A DNA stretch of 64,000 nucleotides from Arthrobacter sp. MYb213 (GCF_002979915.1 NZ_PCQA01000001.1:62001-126000); one strand, 5' to 3'; numbered from the stretch's first letter, positions 28,618 to 37,926 are shown. Notes: generated by a model not told the origin, from the sequence alone. Program-made: numbers and translations.

Positions 28618-30732
28618 TTAGGAGTTGAACTTCTTCCCATTGACTCGGTCCGAGGCTCCAACCTGATCGAGGTATGGGGTGATCCCGCCTAGATGCATTG
28701 GCCAACCGGCGCCGGTGATCATACACAGATCAACGTCGGCAGCTTCGGCCACAACACCTTCGGCAAGCAACAAGCCGATTTCTTCGGCCAAGGCGTCCTG
28801 CACACGGGTCAGGATCTGTTCCTTAGTAGAAGGCTTATCGCCAAAGCTCAGCAATCCCTCCAGCGCGGGGTTGAGCACCTGGGCACCCGCTTCATCCTTC
28901 GCCCACAAGGTGGTGATCTTTGCATCGATCAACTTGCCCAGATTCTCTGAGACCGCAAAACGCTCCCCGAAGGACGCATTGAGCGACTCGTTGACGTGTT
29001 GTGCCACGGGCAGACCAACCATGGCCAGCAAGGTGAACGGAGTCATCGGCAGTCCCATTGGACGCAGCGCAGTATCTGCAGTGAGCGCGTCGGTGCCCTC
29101 ATCGAATGCTGCCTGAACTTCACTCATCAAACGTAGTAGCACGCGGTTGACCACAAATGCCGTGGCGTCCTTGGTGCGCACGGTAGTTTTGCGGAGGTTT
29201 TTACCCAAGGCAAAGGCGGTGGCCACCGTTGATTCGTTAGTCCACTGGGTTGCTGCGATTTCCAACAACGGCATCACGGCGACGGGGTTGAAGAAGTGGA
29301 ACCCGACCAGGCGCTCAGGGTGGGCCAGATCCTTGCCCATCTCAGTGACGGATAGTGAGGAGGTATTGGTGGCCAAGATGCATTCGGCAGATACCACCGC
29401 TTCAACCTCGGCAAACACCTGCTTCTTGACATTGAGCTCTTCAAAGACGGCCTCGATGACAAAGTCTGCGTCCGCGAACGCTTCCTTGGTCACCGAACCA
29501 CTCACTAAAGCCTTAGCGCGGTTGACCGCGTCCTGGCTCATCCGACCCTTGGCGTGGAGTTTGTCGATTTCACCGTGAATGTAGGCAAGACCCTTGTCTA
29601 CGCGAGACTGATCAAGGTCGGTGATGATCACCGGAACGTTCAGTCGGCGCACGAAGAGCAAGGCCAGCTGGCTTGCCATCAAGCCGGCACCAACCACGCC
29701 CACCTTTGTAACCGGTCGAGCAAGTTTGGCACTAGGCGCCCCGGCGGGACGTTTGCCACGCTTTTGCACTAGGTCAAGGAACGCGTACACGGTGTTCTTG
29801 AACTCGTGGGTGGCCATCAGCTCGGTCAGCGCAGCGATTTCTAGGTCTGCGGACTGCGCCTGGGTGAGCGTCATGCCCTTGCGGAACACCTCGAGCACCT
29901 TGTATGGGGCGGGGGTTGCGCCGGAAAGCTTCGCATCAACGAACTTTTCTGCCCGATCTGCGGCCTCCAACCAGCGGCGTGCCACCTCTGGGTCGCTAGG
30001 ATCCACCGAATTTTCGCGCTGTACTTCACGTTCACCGCTCAGAACCGAGCCGGCAAACTTGACCGAATTTTCGATGAAGTCCGCTGGCTCGAACAAGGCA
30101 TCGGCGACGCCAAGCTTGTGAGCTGCCGGACCGGAGAGCGTGCGGTTGTTGTTTAGTGGGTTCTCCACCATGACCTTCAACGCATTTTCCGGACCGATAA
30201 GTCGCGGCAAGCGGTAGACGCCGGCCCAACCTGGGATGAGTCCAAGGAAGGCCTCTGGTAGTCCCAGTGCACCGGCGGTGGTGCTGACCGTACGGTAGTT
30301 ACAGGCCAACGCGATCTCTAGTCCACCGCCCAGGGAGAGTCCGTTGATAAAGGCAAATGTAGGGACGCCCAGGTCTGCTAGCAGGTCGTAGGCACGGTGA
30401 CCCAGCGTAGCCATAGCGGTCGCATGCTCAGGCGCGGAGAGGCGGGTGACCGCGGACAGATCCGCACCGGCGATCAAGAAGTACGGCTTACCGGTGATCG
30501 CGAGACCGTGAATTTCTCCCGCTTTGGCGCGCGCAGCCTGCTTTTCAAGTTCCGCACGCAGTTCGATCAGTCCGCTTGGGCCCAGGGTGGTGGGTTTTTT
30601 ATGATCCAGCCCGTTATCCAAGGTCAGTAGCACCAAGGTTTTGCCATCTGGCAGCTGCACATCCTTGGTGAAGGAGTGAGTCACGGTTTCGTCGTGCATG
30701 AGGTCGGTGACTGCCGAATAATCTTGTGTCAT
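28618..30732 (-). CDS. fadB: Fatty-acid oxidation multifunctional protein: enoyl-CoA hydratase / 3-hydroxyacyl-CoA dehydrogenase
   Basis: This 704-residue enzyme carries out steps 2 and 3 of beta-oxidation. The N-terminal crotonase domain (about residues 15-200) has the oxyanion-hole segment GLSLGGGLEIALAC. The NAD-binding domain starts near residue 340 (VGVVGAGLMASQLALLF, GxGxxx) with HFFNPV, followed by two helical dimerisation domains. Function follows from family and from the thiolase gene directly upstream (10-nt gap). FadB versus FadJ naming is not meaningful at this distance. Confidence 0.92.
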   Translation of the reverse strand: MTQDYSAVTDLMHDETVTHSFTKDVQLPDGKTLVLLTLDNGLDHKKPTTLGPSGLIELRAELEKQAARAKAGEIHGLAITGKPYFLIAGADLSAVTRLSAPEHATAMATLGHRAYDLLADLGVPTFAFINGLSLGGGLEIALACNYRTVSTTAGALGLPEAFLGLIPGWAGVYRLPRLIGPENALKVMVENPLNNNRTLSGPAAHKLGVADALFEPADFIENSVKFAGSVLSGEREVQRENSVDPSDPEVARRWLEAADRAEKFVDAKLSGATPAPYKVLEVFRKGMTLTQAQSADLEIAALTELMATHEFKNTVYAFLDLVQKRGKRPAGAPSAKLARPVTKVGVVGAGLMASQLALLFVRRLNVPVIITDLDQSRVDKGLAYIHGEIDKLHAKGRMSQDAVNRAKALVSGSVTKEAFADADFVIEAVFEELNVKKQVFAEVEAVVSAECILATNTSSLSVTEMGKDLAHPERLVGFHFFNPVAVMPLLEIAATQWTNESTVATAFALGKNLRKTTVRTKDATAFVVNRVLLRLMSEVQAAFDEGTDALTADTALRPMGLPMTPFTLLAMVGLPVAQHVNESLNASFGERFAVSENLGKLIDAKITTLWAKDEAGAQVLNPALEGLLSFGDKPSTKEQILTRVQDALAEEIGLLLAEGVVAEAADVDLCMITGAGWPMHLGGITPYLDQVGASDRVNGKKFNS

Positions 30733-30742
30733 GTTCTCTTCC

Positions 30743-31993
30743 CTAAGCCTTCGTGCCGAAATCTGCGTGGTTTGGGTTCTCCCAAATTACGGTGCCACCC
30801 ATGCCCAAGCCGATGCACATGGTGGTGATTCCGTACCTGACCGAATGATCTTCTTCGAATTGGCGAGCCAACTGGGTCATCAGTCGCACCCCGGAGGAGG
30901 CCAATGGGTGACCGACGGCGATCGCGCCACCATAACGGTTGACTCGCTCATCGTTCTGGTCAATACCGTAGAAGTCGAGGAAGGAGAGCACCTGCACGGC
31001 GAAGGCCTCGTTGATTTCAAACAATCCGATATCTGAAATCTTCAGTCCGGCCTTGGCCAATGCTTTTTCAGTGGCGGGGACCGGTCCGTAGCCCATCACA
31101 TCGGGGGAGACCCCGGCGAAGGCAAAGGAGACCATGCGCATTTTTGGGGTTAATCCAAGCTCACGTACGGCCGCCCCGCTAGCGAGCATCGCTGCGGTGG
31201 CACCGTCGTTGAGGCCCGCAGCATTACCCGCGGTGACTCGGCCGTGGGCGCGAAAAGGGGTGCGCAAATCGGCGAGGGATTCCATGGTGGTATTTGGCCG
31301 TGGTGGTTCGTCGACGGTGTTGACCGCCCACCCTTCACCAGGTCGTTGCGCGGCAACCTGCACCAGATCCGGCTGGATCTGGTTGTGCTCGTAGGCCTTG
31401 GCTAGCTTCTGCTGAGAGGCGACCGCGTAGCTGTCTGCGCGTTCCTTGGTGATTGCGGGGAACCGGTCATGTAAGTTTTCGGCGGTATTGCCCATGTTTA
31501 GTGCTTGCGGGTCCACGATCTTTTCGCTCAGAAAGCGTGGGTTTGGATCTGCCCCAGCACCCATAGGGTGATTGCCCATATGCTCGACGCCACCGGCGAT
31601 CACTACGTCGTAGGAGCCGAAGGCGATGCCGCCAGCTAGCGAGGTAACCGCGGTCATAGCGCCGGCGCACATGCGGTCGATGGCGAATCCGGGTACCGAC
31701 TCTGGAATCCCCGAGAGCAATCCAACGGTGCGCCCAATGGTTAGGCCTTGGTCACCGGTCTGCGTCGTGGCAGCCATGGCGATTTCATCAATTTTCTCGG
31801 CCGGAACTTCGGGGTTGCGGCTCAGCAGGCCACGAACGGCTTTGACCGCAAGGTCATCGGCGCGTGTTCCGTGATAGATGCCCTTCTCGCCTGCTCGTCC
31901 GAATGGGGTGCGTACCCCATCGACGAAAACGACATCGCGGTCCTCTAGTGAGGTGTGCGCGGGTGCGGACACGGAAGTAGTGTTGACGCTCAC
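30743..31993 (-). CDS. fadA: Acetyl-CoA C-acyltransferase (3-ketoacyl-CoA thiolase)
   Basis: This 416-residue thiolase carries out the last step of beta-oxidation. The nucleophilic cysteine is in DRMCAGAM (about residue 107). NEAFA, GGAIAVGHPLASSG and CIGLGMGGT carry the remaining catalytic His and Cys. It is the first gene of the fadA-fadB operon, 10 nt before fadB. A perfect palindrome at 32072-32087 in the upstream region is a likely repressor site. Family thiolases can also be biosynthetic, but pairing with fadB supports degradation. Confidence 0.93.
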   Translation of the reverse strand: MSVNTTSVSAPAHTSLEDRDVVFVDGVRTPFGRAGEKGIYHGTRADDLAVKAVRGLLSRNPEVPAEKIDEIAMAATTQTGDQGLTIGRTVGLLSGIPESVPGFAIDRMCAGAMTAVTSLAGGIAFGSYDVVIAGGVEHMGNHPMGAGADPNPRFLSEKIVDPQALNMGNTAENLHDRFPAITKERADSYAVASQQKLAKAYEHNQIQPDLVQVAAQRPGEGWAVNTVDEPPRPNTTMESLADLRTPFRAHGRVTAGNAAGLNDGATAAMLASGAAVRELGLTPKMRMVSFAFAGVSPDVMGYGPVPATEKALAKAGLKISDIGLFEINEAFAVQVLSFLDFYGIDQNDERVNRYGGAIAVGHPLASSGVRLMTQLARQFEEDHSVRYGITTMCIGLGMGGTVIWENPNHADFGTKA

Positions 31994-32071
31994 CGTCGGG
32001 CTCCTTGGGATAGGTTTAGGCTGCCCAGAGATCAGGGGCAGTGGTCAGTATCACAGTGACCTAAACCATAC

Positions 32072-32087
32072 GTTACTCATGAGTAAC
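32072..32087. promoter_or_regulatory. Perfect palindrome upstream of fadA-fadB operon
   Basis: GTTACTCATGAGTAAC is a complete 16-bp palindrome, 79 nt upstream of the fadA start. It lies between fadA and the 3' end side of RNase D. Size and symmetry fit a TetR-type acyl-CoA-responsive repressor site; no regulator gene is adjacent. Confidence 0.55.
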
Positions 32088-32143
32088 TTGAAGTGCAAGT
32101 GCTGACCGAGTGTCTCAGCAATTTCCCGAAGATCTGCGGTGAT

Positions 32144-33361
32144 TTAGTCGCGCAATGCGTCGGCAAGTTTTGCGCTTAAGAGCTCTCGCTGCCAAGGCCT
32201 GGCGCCAAGTTCTTCCAAGGCGCTATCTACGGTTCCAACGCTCAAACTCGCTGGCGGATTCCAGCACAGGGCACGCAGGAATTTCGGAGTCAGTAGGTTT
32301 TCTCCGGGAATGTTCCAGTGCTCGCTAATCTCTGCGAGGACTTCGCGCGCCGCGGTGAGCCGCAGGGCTGCCTGCGGATTCTTCTCGCCCCAGATGCGGG
32401 CGTTGGGTAGGTCCTGTACTCCGGAACGTAATTCTGGAAGCTCGGGGTTATTTCTTCCGCGTTGCATCGCGTCCAGCCAGCGTGGAGCATCTCGTTTTGC
32501 GCTACGCCCGTGGAAACCTGGAATCTGAAGCAGTGTAGGAACACTGTTTGGTCGGTGGTTGACTGCTGCCATGATGGCAGAATCTGGCAGCAAGCGTCCG
32601 GGGGCCACGTCGCGGCTTTCTGCGAGAGACTCCCGGGACTGCCAAAGTTCACGAGCTACCGAGAGGTTGCGGCGGTTTTTGATTTTATGGATACCAGAGA
32701 GCTTGCGCCAAGCTTCGGGTGGGGCCACTGGATCTGGAAGATGGCGTACGTACTCAAATTCTTGGGCAGCAAATTCTAGCTTGCCCTGTTCTTCAAGAAG
32801 TTTGGAGATCTCTTCGCGCAGCTCGAACAGGACTTCCACGTCCAATGCCGCATAGTTCAGCCAGGATTCTGGCAATGGGCGGGTAGCCCAATCCACTGCT
32901 GAATGTTCTTTAGCAAGCTGTAGCCCCAATAGCTCACCGACCATCGTTCCCAGTGCGACCCGGGGGAAACCTGCTAAACGGCCAGCAAGTTCGGTATCAA
33001 ATAATCCGGTCGGGGCTAAACCCTCATCGTGTAAGCACGGCAAATCCTGGGTAGCAGCATGCAAGATCCATGGCAATTCATTCATGAAGTCGACCAGTGG
33101 ATCAAGCGACTCGATGGCTTCGGGATCAATGAGCCAGGTGCTGGCGCCTTCGCGACGTATTTGGATGAGGAAGGCGCGGCGTCCATAACGAAATCCGCTG
33201 GAGCGTTCGGTATCAACTGCGAGATCTCCGGTGCCAGCGCGTAGCGCGCGAATCGCCCGATTCAGTGCCGCAGGGGTGTTGATGACTTCCGGGATACCGT
33301 CTCGTGGAGCGGTCAGTGGAGTCAAGGTTTGCTGGTCTGCGGCTGGATCTGAAGTAGTCAT
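32144..33361 (-). CDS. rnd: Ribonuclease D
   Basis: This 405-residue DEDDy 3'-5' exoribonuclease has Exo I LAVDTERSSG (Asp and Glu), Exo II HAATQDLPCL and Exo III with WLNYAALDVEVL (Tyr and Asp). The HRDC domain follows near residue 220 (ARELWQSRESLAESRDVAPGRLLPDSAI). Role: 3' processing of tRNA and other small RNAs. It lies downstream of the DUF3000 gene with a 34-nt gap, a pairing conserved in actinobacteria. Confidence 0.93.
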   Translation of the reverse strand: MTTSDPAADQQTLTPLTAPRDGIPEVINTPAALNRAIRALRAGTGDLAVDTERSSGFRYGRRAFLIQIRREGASTWLIDPEAIESLDPLVDFMNELPWILHAATQDLPCLHDEGLAPTGLFDTELAGRLAGFPRVALGTMVGELLGLQLAKEHSAVDWATRPLPESWLNYAALDVEVLFELREEISKLLEEQGKLEFAAQEFEYVRHLPDPVAPPEAWRKLSGIHKIKNRRNLSVARELWQSRESLAESRDVAPGRLLPDSAIMAAVNHRPNSVPTLLQIPGFHGRSAKRDAPRWLDAMQRGRNNPELPELRSGVQDLPNARIWGEKNPQAALRLTAAREVLAEISEHWNIPGENLLTPKFLRALCWNPPASLSVGTVDSALEELGARPWQRELLSAKLADALRD

Positions 33362-33395
33362 GGTCCTTCTATTCTAGGACCGATGACCCAAAGTG

Positions 33396-34037
33396 TTAGC
33401 TCATCCGATGGTGTGGCAGTTGTTGGACACCTTCGGGTAGCGGTGGCATGCCCGCAAAGGTACACACCATATCGGCCCAGGCGCTCAGATGTGAGCCGAG
33501 CGCCTCACCATCCTCTGGAGTCCACGAGGCGCGCAATTCGATGTCGATATGGTCGTGTTCGCCCTGTAGCTCACCGAAGGATTCGGAGATGACCCGTGTG
33601 GCGGTGCCACCGGCGGAATGATGTGCGGCCTGACGCTCAGCCAATGCCTCTTCCAACCAGCTCCAAGCTACGGATGCCAACATCGAGTCCTGGCCCATCT
33701 CATGATCTAACCGGGCGCGAATGTAGGTGACGACGCGGAATTTTCCGCCCCATAATTCTTGGCCAGCAGGATCAAATAGCAGGATAAAACGCCCCGTGGC
33801 TAAGGGAGTTCCCGGTAACAAAAATGGGGTACGTGAAAATTCCTGACCATGTTGTCCGTGACTAGGCAACGAATTTTCCAGCACATCACCGCTCAGCGCC
33901 AAGGCGAAGGGTGCCAGCCGGGCGGGTGCAGGAATCTCGGTAATCTTTAGTTCTTTGCGAACATCTGCGCGCGAGAGCTCGCCCAGCGCCTCAGAAAAGG
34001 CGGTGGGAATTCGCGAAGCAGCAGGTTCATTGGACAC
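33396..34037 (-). CDS. DUF3000 family protein
   Basis: This 213-residue soluble protein contains LAPFALALSGDV, GRFILLFDPAGQELWGGKFRVVTYIRARLDHEMG and the ASWTPEDGEALGSHLSAW segment, features of actinobacterial DUF3000. No biochemical function is established. Adjacency to rnd suggests, but does not show, a link to RNA processing. Confidence 0.87.
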   Translation of the reverse strand: MSNEPAASRIPTAFSEALGELSRADVRKELKITEIPAPARLAPFALALSGDVLENSLPSHGQHGQEFSRTPFLLPGTPLATGRFILLFDPAGQELWGGKFRVVTYIRARLDHEMGQDSMLASVAWSWLEEALAERQAAHHSAGGTATRVISESFGELQGEHDHIDIELRASWTPEDGEALGSHLSAWADMVCTFAGMPPLPEGVQQLPHHRMS

Positions 34038-34092
34038 AATCTGAGTCTAAAACGCGCCGTACCGCTGGTGCGGTACGGCGCGCCGAATTAGC

Positions 34093-35154
34093 CTAAGCTG
34101 CGCGGTGTGCGGCCATCAATTCACGCAGTTTTGCGGTAAATGCGCGCACGTCCTCCTCGGTGGTGTCAAAGGAGCACATCCAGCGAACGTGGCCCGCTGC
34201 GCGGTCCCAGTCATAGAAGCGGAAGAGTTCACGCAACTGGTCGGAGACCTCGGTAGGCAACTGTGCAAAAACACCATTGGCTTGTGCCGGGTAGACCAGC
34301 TGAACTCCGTCGATCTCGGTGACCGCAGCGGCCAACTGTGCAGCCATCGCGTTAGAGTGACCGGCAAGCTCGCGCCACAGTCCGGTTCCGTAGAGCTCAA
34401 GCAACTGTGCGGAGATGAAACGCATCTTGCTGCCCAGCTGCATATTCATCTTGCGCAGGTATTTCAAATCCTGAGCTAATGCAGGATCTAGCGTCAGAAT
34501 TCCCTCGCCGAGCAGCAAGCCATTTTTGGTGCCGCCCAAAGAGACAATATCAACGCCAACATCCGTGGTCAGCTCGCGTAGTTCCACGCCAAGCGCGGCC
34601 GCCGCATTGGACAGGCGCGAGCCGTCCAAATGAACCTTCATACCCAGTTTGTGGGCGTGGTCGGTAATCGCGCGAATCTCCGCCGGAGTGTAGAGCGTCC
34701 CCAACTCCGTACCCTGGGTAATGGACACGGCCAAAGGTTGGGCACGATGCTCATCGCCCCAGCCCCAGGCTTCCTGGTCGATCAGTTCCGGGGTCAGCTT
34801 GCCATCAGCCGAGTTCACTTGCAGAAGTTTAAAGCCACCGATGCGTTCGGGAGCACCATTTTCATCCACGTTGATGTGCGCAGTATTCGCACAAATCACC
34901 GCTCCCCAGCGAGGAAGCAATGACTGCAACGCGGTCACATTGGCACCGGTTCCGTTAAACACCGGAAAAATCGCGGCGTTCTCGCCAAATAGTTTCTGCG
35001 CCATCTGATCCAGAGCCGCGGTGTAGTCGTCATCACCGTAGGCGCTTTGATGTCCGCCGTTTGCGCGAGTGATCGCCTCGAGGATGCGTGGGTGCACGCC
35101 GGAGTAATTATCGGAAGCGAATCCGCGCACCGCAGGGTCGTGGCTAATGGTCAT
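34093..35154 (-). CDS. Threonine-aldolase-like PLP enzyme (beta-eliminating lyase fold)
   Basis: This 353-residue fold-type I PLP enzyme has the cofactor lysine in SLGGTKNG (about residue 195) and VHLDGSRLSNA for the pyridoxal-nitrogen aspartate. Low-specificity L-threonine aldolases split threonine to glycine and acetaldehyde. The actual substrate here is uncertain, since it is the last gene of a conserved operon with an SDR and DUF6421. The ATG at 35154 (MTISHDPAVRGFASDNYSG) is chosen with AAAGGAC upstream; an ATG at 35202 is less likely. Confidence 0.87.
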   Translation of the reverse strand: MTISHDPAVRGFASDNYSGVHPRILEAITRANGGHQSAYGDDDYTAALDQMAQKLFGENAAIFPVFNGTGANVTALQSLLPRWGAVICANTAHINVDENGAPERIGGFKLLQVNSADGKLTPELIDQEAWGWGDEHRAQPLAVSITQGTELGTLYTPAEIRAITDHAHKLGMKVHLDGSRLSNAAAALGVELRELTTDVGVDIVSLGGTKNGLLLGEGILTLDPALAQDLKYLRKMNMQLGSKMRFISAQLLELYGTGLWRELAGHSNAMAAQLAAAVTEIDGVQLVYPAQANGVFAQLPTEVSDQLRELFRFYDWDRAAGHVRWMCSFDTTEEDVRAFTAKLRELMAAHRAA

Positions 35155-35185
35155 AGGTATTGAGTCCTTTTGATGGTGGTACGTA

Positions 35186-35224
35186 GGTGGTGGTGTGCTC
35201 ACTTAAAAACGCTACACCACCACC
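35186..35224 (-). terminator. Hairpin between SDR and threonine-aldolase-like genes
   Basis: An 11-bp perfect stem of GGTGGTGGTGT and its complement (35186-35196 and 35214-35224) has a 17-nt loop. There is no T-run after it, so it may attenuate or protect mRNA instead of fully terminating. Confidence 0.5.
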
Positions 35225-35236
35225 GTTGTATCCTGC

Positions 35237-35926
35237 TTAGGCGGTAGCCAATGGCAGGCGTTGGCCGTTGACTTCCGCTGGGTCCGTGCTCAGTAGTTCA
35301 ACGGCTGCCGTGGCCAGAATCGACACGGGAGTGTGGCCAGTTGGCGCCTCAGTAGCCGACTTGTCGCTCAATGCTTTGACAACCCAACTGAGCGCTGCTG
35401 CCTGCGGAGCCTGCTTGCTGAAAAGTCTTGCAATGGCGTTTACCCAGTGCTCGGCTGCGGCCTTAACCGCACCATAATTGGCGTTGGAAGGAGTCGGATT
35501 CGTGACCGCCTGCGCGCTAACAATTGCTAGGCGACCGGCGTTTGAAGCTACCAGATCATCAACGAACACCCGGGTCGTATTACGCAACGTAGTCATCACG
35601 CTGGTATGGAGAAAATCCCAGTCAGCGTCGGACTGCCCGGTGATTGACTTACCGCCGCGCCAACCGCCCACCAGATGCAATAACACGTCGATTTTTCCAT
35701 GCTCCGCGTGTATGTGCTGCCCGAGGTCGGTTACCGCCTGCAGATCCGTGAGATCACAGACGTAGCGTGAGCTGACAAACCCGAGGCGCTCTTCCAAACG
35801 TTCGGCATTACTGCCGACCGCCAAAACGCGCGCCCCGGCATCGGAAAGTTCGCGGGCCACTGCGACTCCTGCAGCCGAGGTAGCCCCGGCGATGAGTACC
35901 AGTGGGTTATTTTCTACTTTGCTCAT
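35237..35926 (-). CDS. SDR-family oxidoreductase
   Basis: This 229-residue short-chain dehydrogenase has the cofactor motif GATSAAGVAVA (variant of TGxxxGxG), VGSNAERLEERL ending beta-2 and catalytic YGAVK with upstream serine in IVSAQAV. Length is slightly short. It starts 10 nt after DUF6421, so the two are one transcription unit. The substrate is unknown. Confidence 0.87.
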   Translation of the reverse strand: MSKVENNPLVLIAGATSAAGVAVARELSDAGARVLAVGSNAERLEERLGFVSSRYVCDLTDLQAVTDLGQHIHAEHGKIDVLLHLVGGWRGGKSITGQSDADWDFLHTSVMTTLRNTTRVFVDDLVASNAGRLAIVSAQAVTNPTPSNANYGAVKAAAEHWVNAIARLFSKQAPQAAALSWVVKALSDKSATEAPTGHTPVSILATAAVELLSTDPAEVNGQRLPLATA

Positions 35927-35936
35927 AAAACCGATC

Positions 35937-37310
35937 CTAGATGCTTGTTGCGCCGGTCATGCCACGAGTCGAGTCGATCACCGCGGCCATCTTCTTGTTG
36001 AGCGCTTCGTAGAACATCGACAGTGGGAACTCATCGTCCATGACCTGGTCGGTGATTTCGCGTAGCGGGGCAGTGAGTGGCAGCGCGTCAGGGCCCTTAG
36101 CCCACACAGAGGCGGGGTTCGGGGTCACCGTGGAAGAGACCAATTCATAGGCGGCCAGCCAGTGCGCAAGCTTCGGGCGGTCGATCGATTTCCAGTACAG
36201 TTCATCGATCGCATCCCCCAAGGCCGCAACGATTTCTGGTACCTGATCCCAATCGATGCTCAACTTGGTGTCGGTCCAGTGTAAAACATGGTGCTGGTGC
36301 ATCCAGGCGAACAATAGCTGGCCACCGAGTCCGTCGTAGTTACGCACTCGCGATCCGGTGATGGCAAAACGGAAGATCCGGTCGAAGATCACCGCGTACT
36401 GCACAAGCTTGGCGGTCTTAGCGGCCTGAGGGTCACTTTTCGGATCACTGGCGATCTTCATGGATTCGCGGAAAGCGGTCAGGTCGCAACGCAACTCTTC
36501 GAGCGAGTAGAGGAAGAATGGCATGCGCTGTTTGATCATGAATGGGTCAAATGGCAGGTCCCCGCGCATGTGGGTGCGATCGTGGATCAGATCCCACATG
36601 ATAAAGGTTTCTTCGGTTAGCTGCTGGTCGCTCAGGAGTTCTGCAGCGTCTTCAGGTAGCTGCAGGTTGGTGATCGCGGCGGCTTCCTTGAGCACCTTGC
36701 GAAAACGTGCGGCCTCGCGGTCCTGGAAGATGGCACCCCAAGTAAATGACGGGGTTTCGCGAATGGCTACGGACTCCGGAAAGAGCACCGCGGAGTTGGT
36801 GTCGTATCCAGCGGTGAAGTCCAAGAAACGCAGTGGTACGAACAGCGCGTTAGTGTAGCTGTTGGCTTCGAGCTCGGAGATAAAGTCAGGCCACATGACC
36901 TGCACCAGTACCGCTTCGAGATAGCGGTTGGTCGAGCCATTCTGCGTGTACATCGGGAAGAGCACCAGGTGTAGCAATCCGTCTTCACGCTGGGTTTGCG
37001 GCTGGAATTGAAGCAGCGCATCCAAAAAGTCAGGGACCCCGAAGTCGGCGCTTTCCCACTTGTTGAGGTCTGCGATGAGCGCGCGGAGGTAGGCCTCATC
37101 ATGCGCGAAGTATGGCAGGAGTTCTTCCAGTGCGGCCACGATGCGGGCGATTAGTTCGCGCGCTTCGCCGTGAGTTGCCGGGTCGGCGAGCGAGCCGTCC
37201 TTGGACTGCAGGCTCTGGAATTGCGTGGCAGAGGCCTTCAAGGTCAGCCATGCATCATGGGAAGCGAGCTGGTCCGCGGTGGCGCGTGGGGAGTGCTGGA
37301 GCTGAGTCAT
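35937..37310 (-). CDS. DUF6421 family protein
   Basis: This 457-residue soluble protein matches the DUF6421 family as I recall it. Segments such as NGSTNRYLEAVLVQVMWPDF, ETFIMWDLIHDRTHMRGDLPFDPFMIKQRMPFFLYSLEELRCDL and FAWMHQHHVLHW contain several invariant-looking histidines, and HDRTHMRGD looks like a metal site. No biochemical role is known to me. It is the first gene of the DUF6421-SDR-PLP operon and carries two 15-bp operator-like palindromes upstream. Confidence 0.85.
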   Translation of the reverse strand: MTQLQHSPRATADQLASHDAWLTLKASATQFQSLQSKDGSLADPATHGEARELIARIVAALEELLPYFAHDEAYLRALIADLNKWESADFGVPDFLDALLQFQPQTQREDGLLHLVLFPMYTQNGSTNRYLEAVLVQVMWPDFISELEANSYTNALFVPLRFLDFTAGYDTNSAVLFPESVAIRETPSFTWGAIFQDREAARFRKVLKEAAAITNLQLPEDAAELLSDQQLTEETFIMWDLIHDRTHMRGDLPFDPFMIKQRMPFFLYSLEELRCDLTAFRESMKIASDPKSDPQAAKTAKLVQYAVIFDRIFRFAITGSRVRNYDGLGGQLLFAWMHQHHVLHWTDTKLSIDWDQVPEIVAALGDAIDELYWKSIDRPKLAHWLAAYELVSSTVTPNPASVWAKGPDALPLTAPLREITDQVMDDEFPLSMFYEALNKKMAAVIDSTRGMTGATSI

Positions 37311-37376
37311 CGTGGGGCACCTCTTGAGATTCTTTGGTCGGTTCGTTGCTTAGCTATCACGCTACGCCCAAAGAAC

Positions 37377-37391
37377 AGCATTAGTAATGCT
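37377..37391. promoter_or_regulatory. Operator-like palindrome 1 upstream of DUF6421 operon
   Basis: AGCATTAGTAATGCT is a perfect 15-bp palindrome around a central G, 67 nt upstream of the DUF6421 start. A related copy lies 31 bp further upstream. Confidence 0.6.
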
Positions 37392-37407
37392 CGATCAGCT
37401 ATGAATA

Positions 37408-37422
37408 AGCATCTCTAATGCT
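37408..37422. promoter_or_regulatory. Operator-like palindrome 2 upstream of DUF6421 operon
   Basis: AGCATCTCTAATGCT matches palindrome 1 at 12 of 15 positions, with identical outer arms. Centre-to-centre distance is 31 bp, close to three DNA turns, so a dimeric regulator could bind both sites on one face. Confidence 0.55.
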
Positions 37423-37456
37423 AAGAGTGAGGTGCACCCCACGACGGTCAGAGGCT

Positions 37457-37864
37457 TTAGCCCTGTGTTTCGCGCAAGGTCAAGCTCAGCGAGTTCATGC
37501 AGTACCGCAGATCGGTGGGCGTTTTAAAACCCTCACCCTCAAAGACGTGACCCATATGCGAATCACAGTTCGCACAGCGCACCTCGACACGTTTCATGCC
37601 CATCGTCTCGTCGGTAATGTAACGCACCCGATCCTCCGCTAGCGGTGCGTAAAACGAGGGCCAACCGCAGCTCGCGTCAAACTTTGTGTCACTAGCAAAC
37701 AACTCCGCGCCACATGCCCGACAGGAGTACACCCCCTGTGTGGTGGTGTCCCAATATTCACCGGTAAAAGGACGTTCCGTGCCTGCCTGGCGCAGGACGT
37801 TAAACTCCTGCGGAGAGAGAACTTGCTGCCAGTCGATTTCTGTCTTCTTTGAATCTTCGCTCAT
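37457..37864 (-). CDS. msrB: Peptide-methionine (R)-S-oxide reductase
   Basis: This 135-residue MsrB repairs methionine-R-sulfoxide. The zinc pairs are CRACG and CANCD, and the catalytic cysteine is in RYCMNSLSL near the C-terminus. CGWPSFY and HMGHVFEGEGF are intact. The ATG at 37864 (MSEDSKK) is used; upstream in-frame starts reach 37885 and none has a clear Shine-Dalgarno. It is divergent from the alpha/beta hydrolase and 147 nt upstream of DUF6421. Confidence 0.94.
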   Translation of the reverse strand: MSEDSKKTEIDWQQVLSPQEFNVLRQAGTERPFTGEYWDTTTQGVYSCRACGAELFASDTKFDASCGWPSFYAPLAEDRVRYITDETMGMKRVEVRCANCDSHMGHVFEGEGFKTPTDLRYCMNSLSLTLRETQG

Positions 37865-37926
37865 GTAAGGCATAACGATTTGCACGGCGAGATGATTCCC
37901 GAGCGTTCATTTGAGAGTATGGGCAC

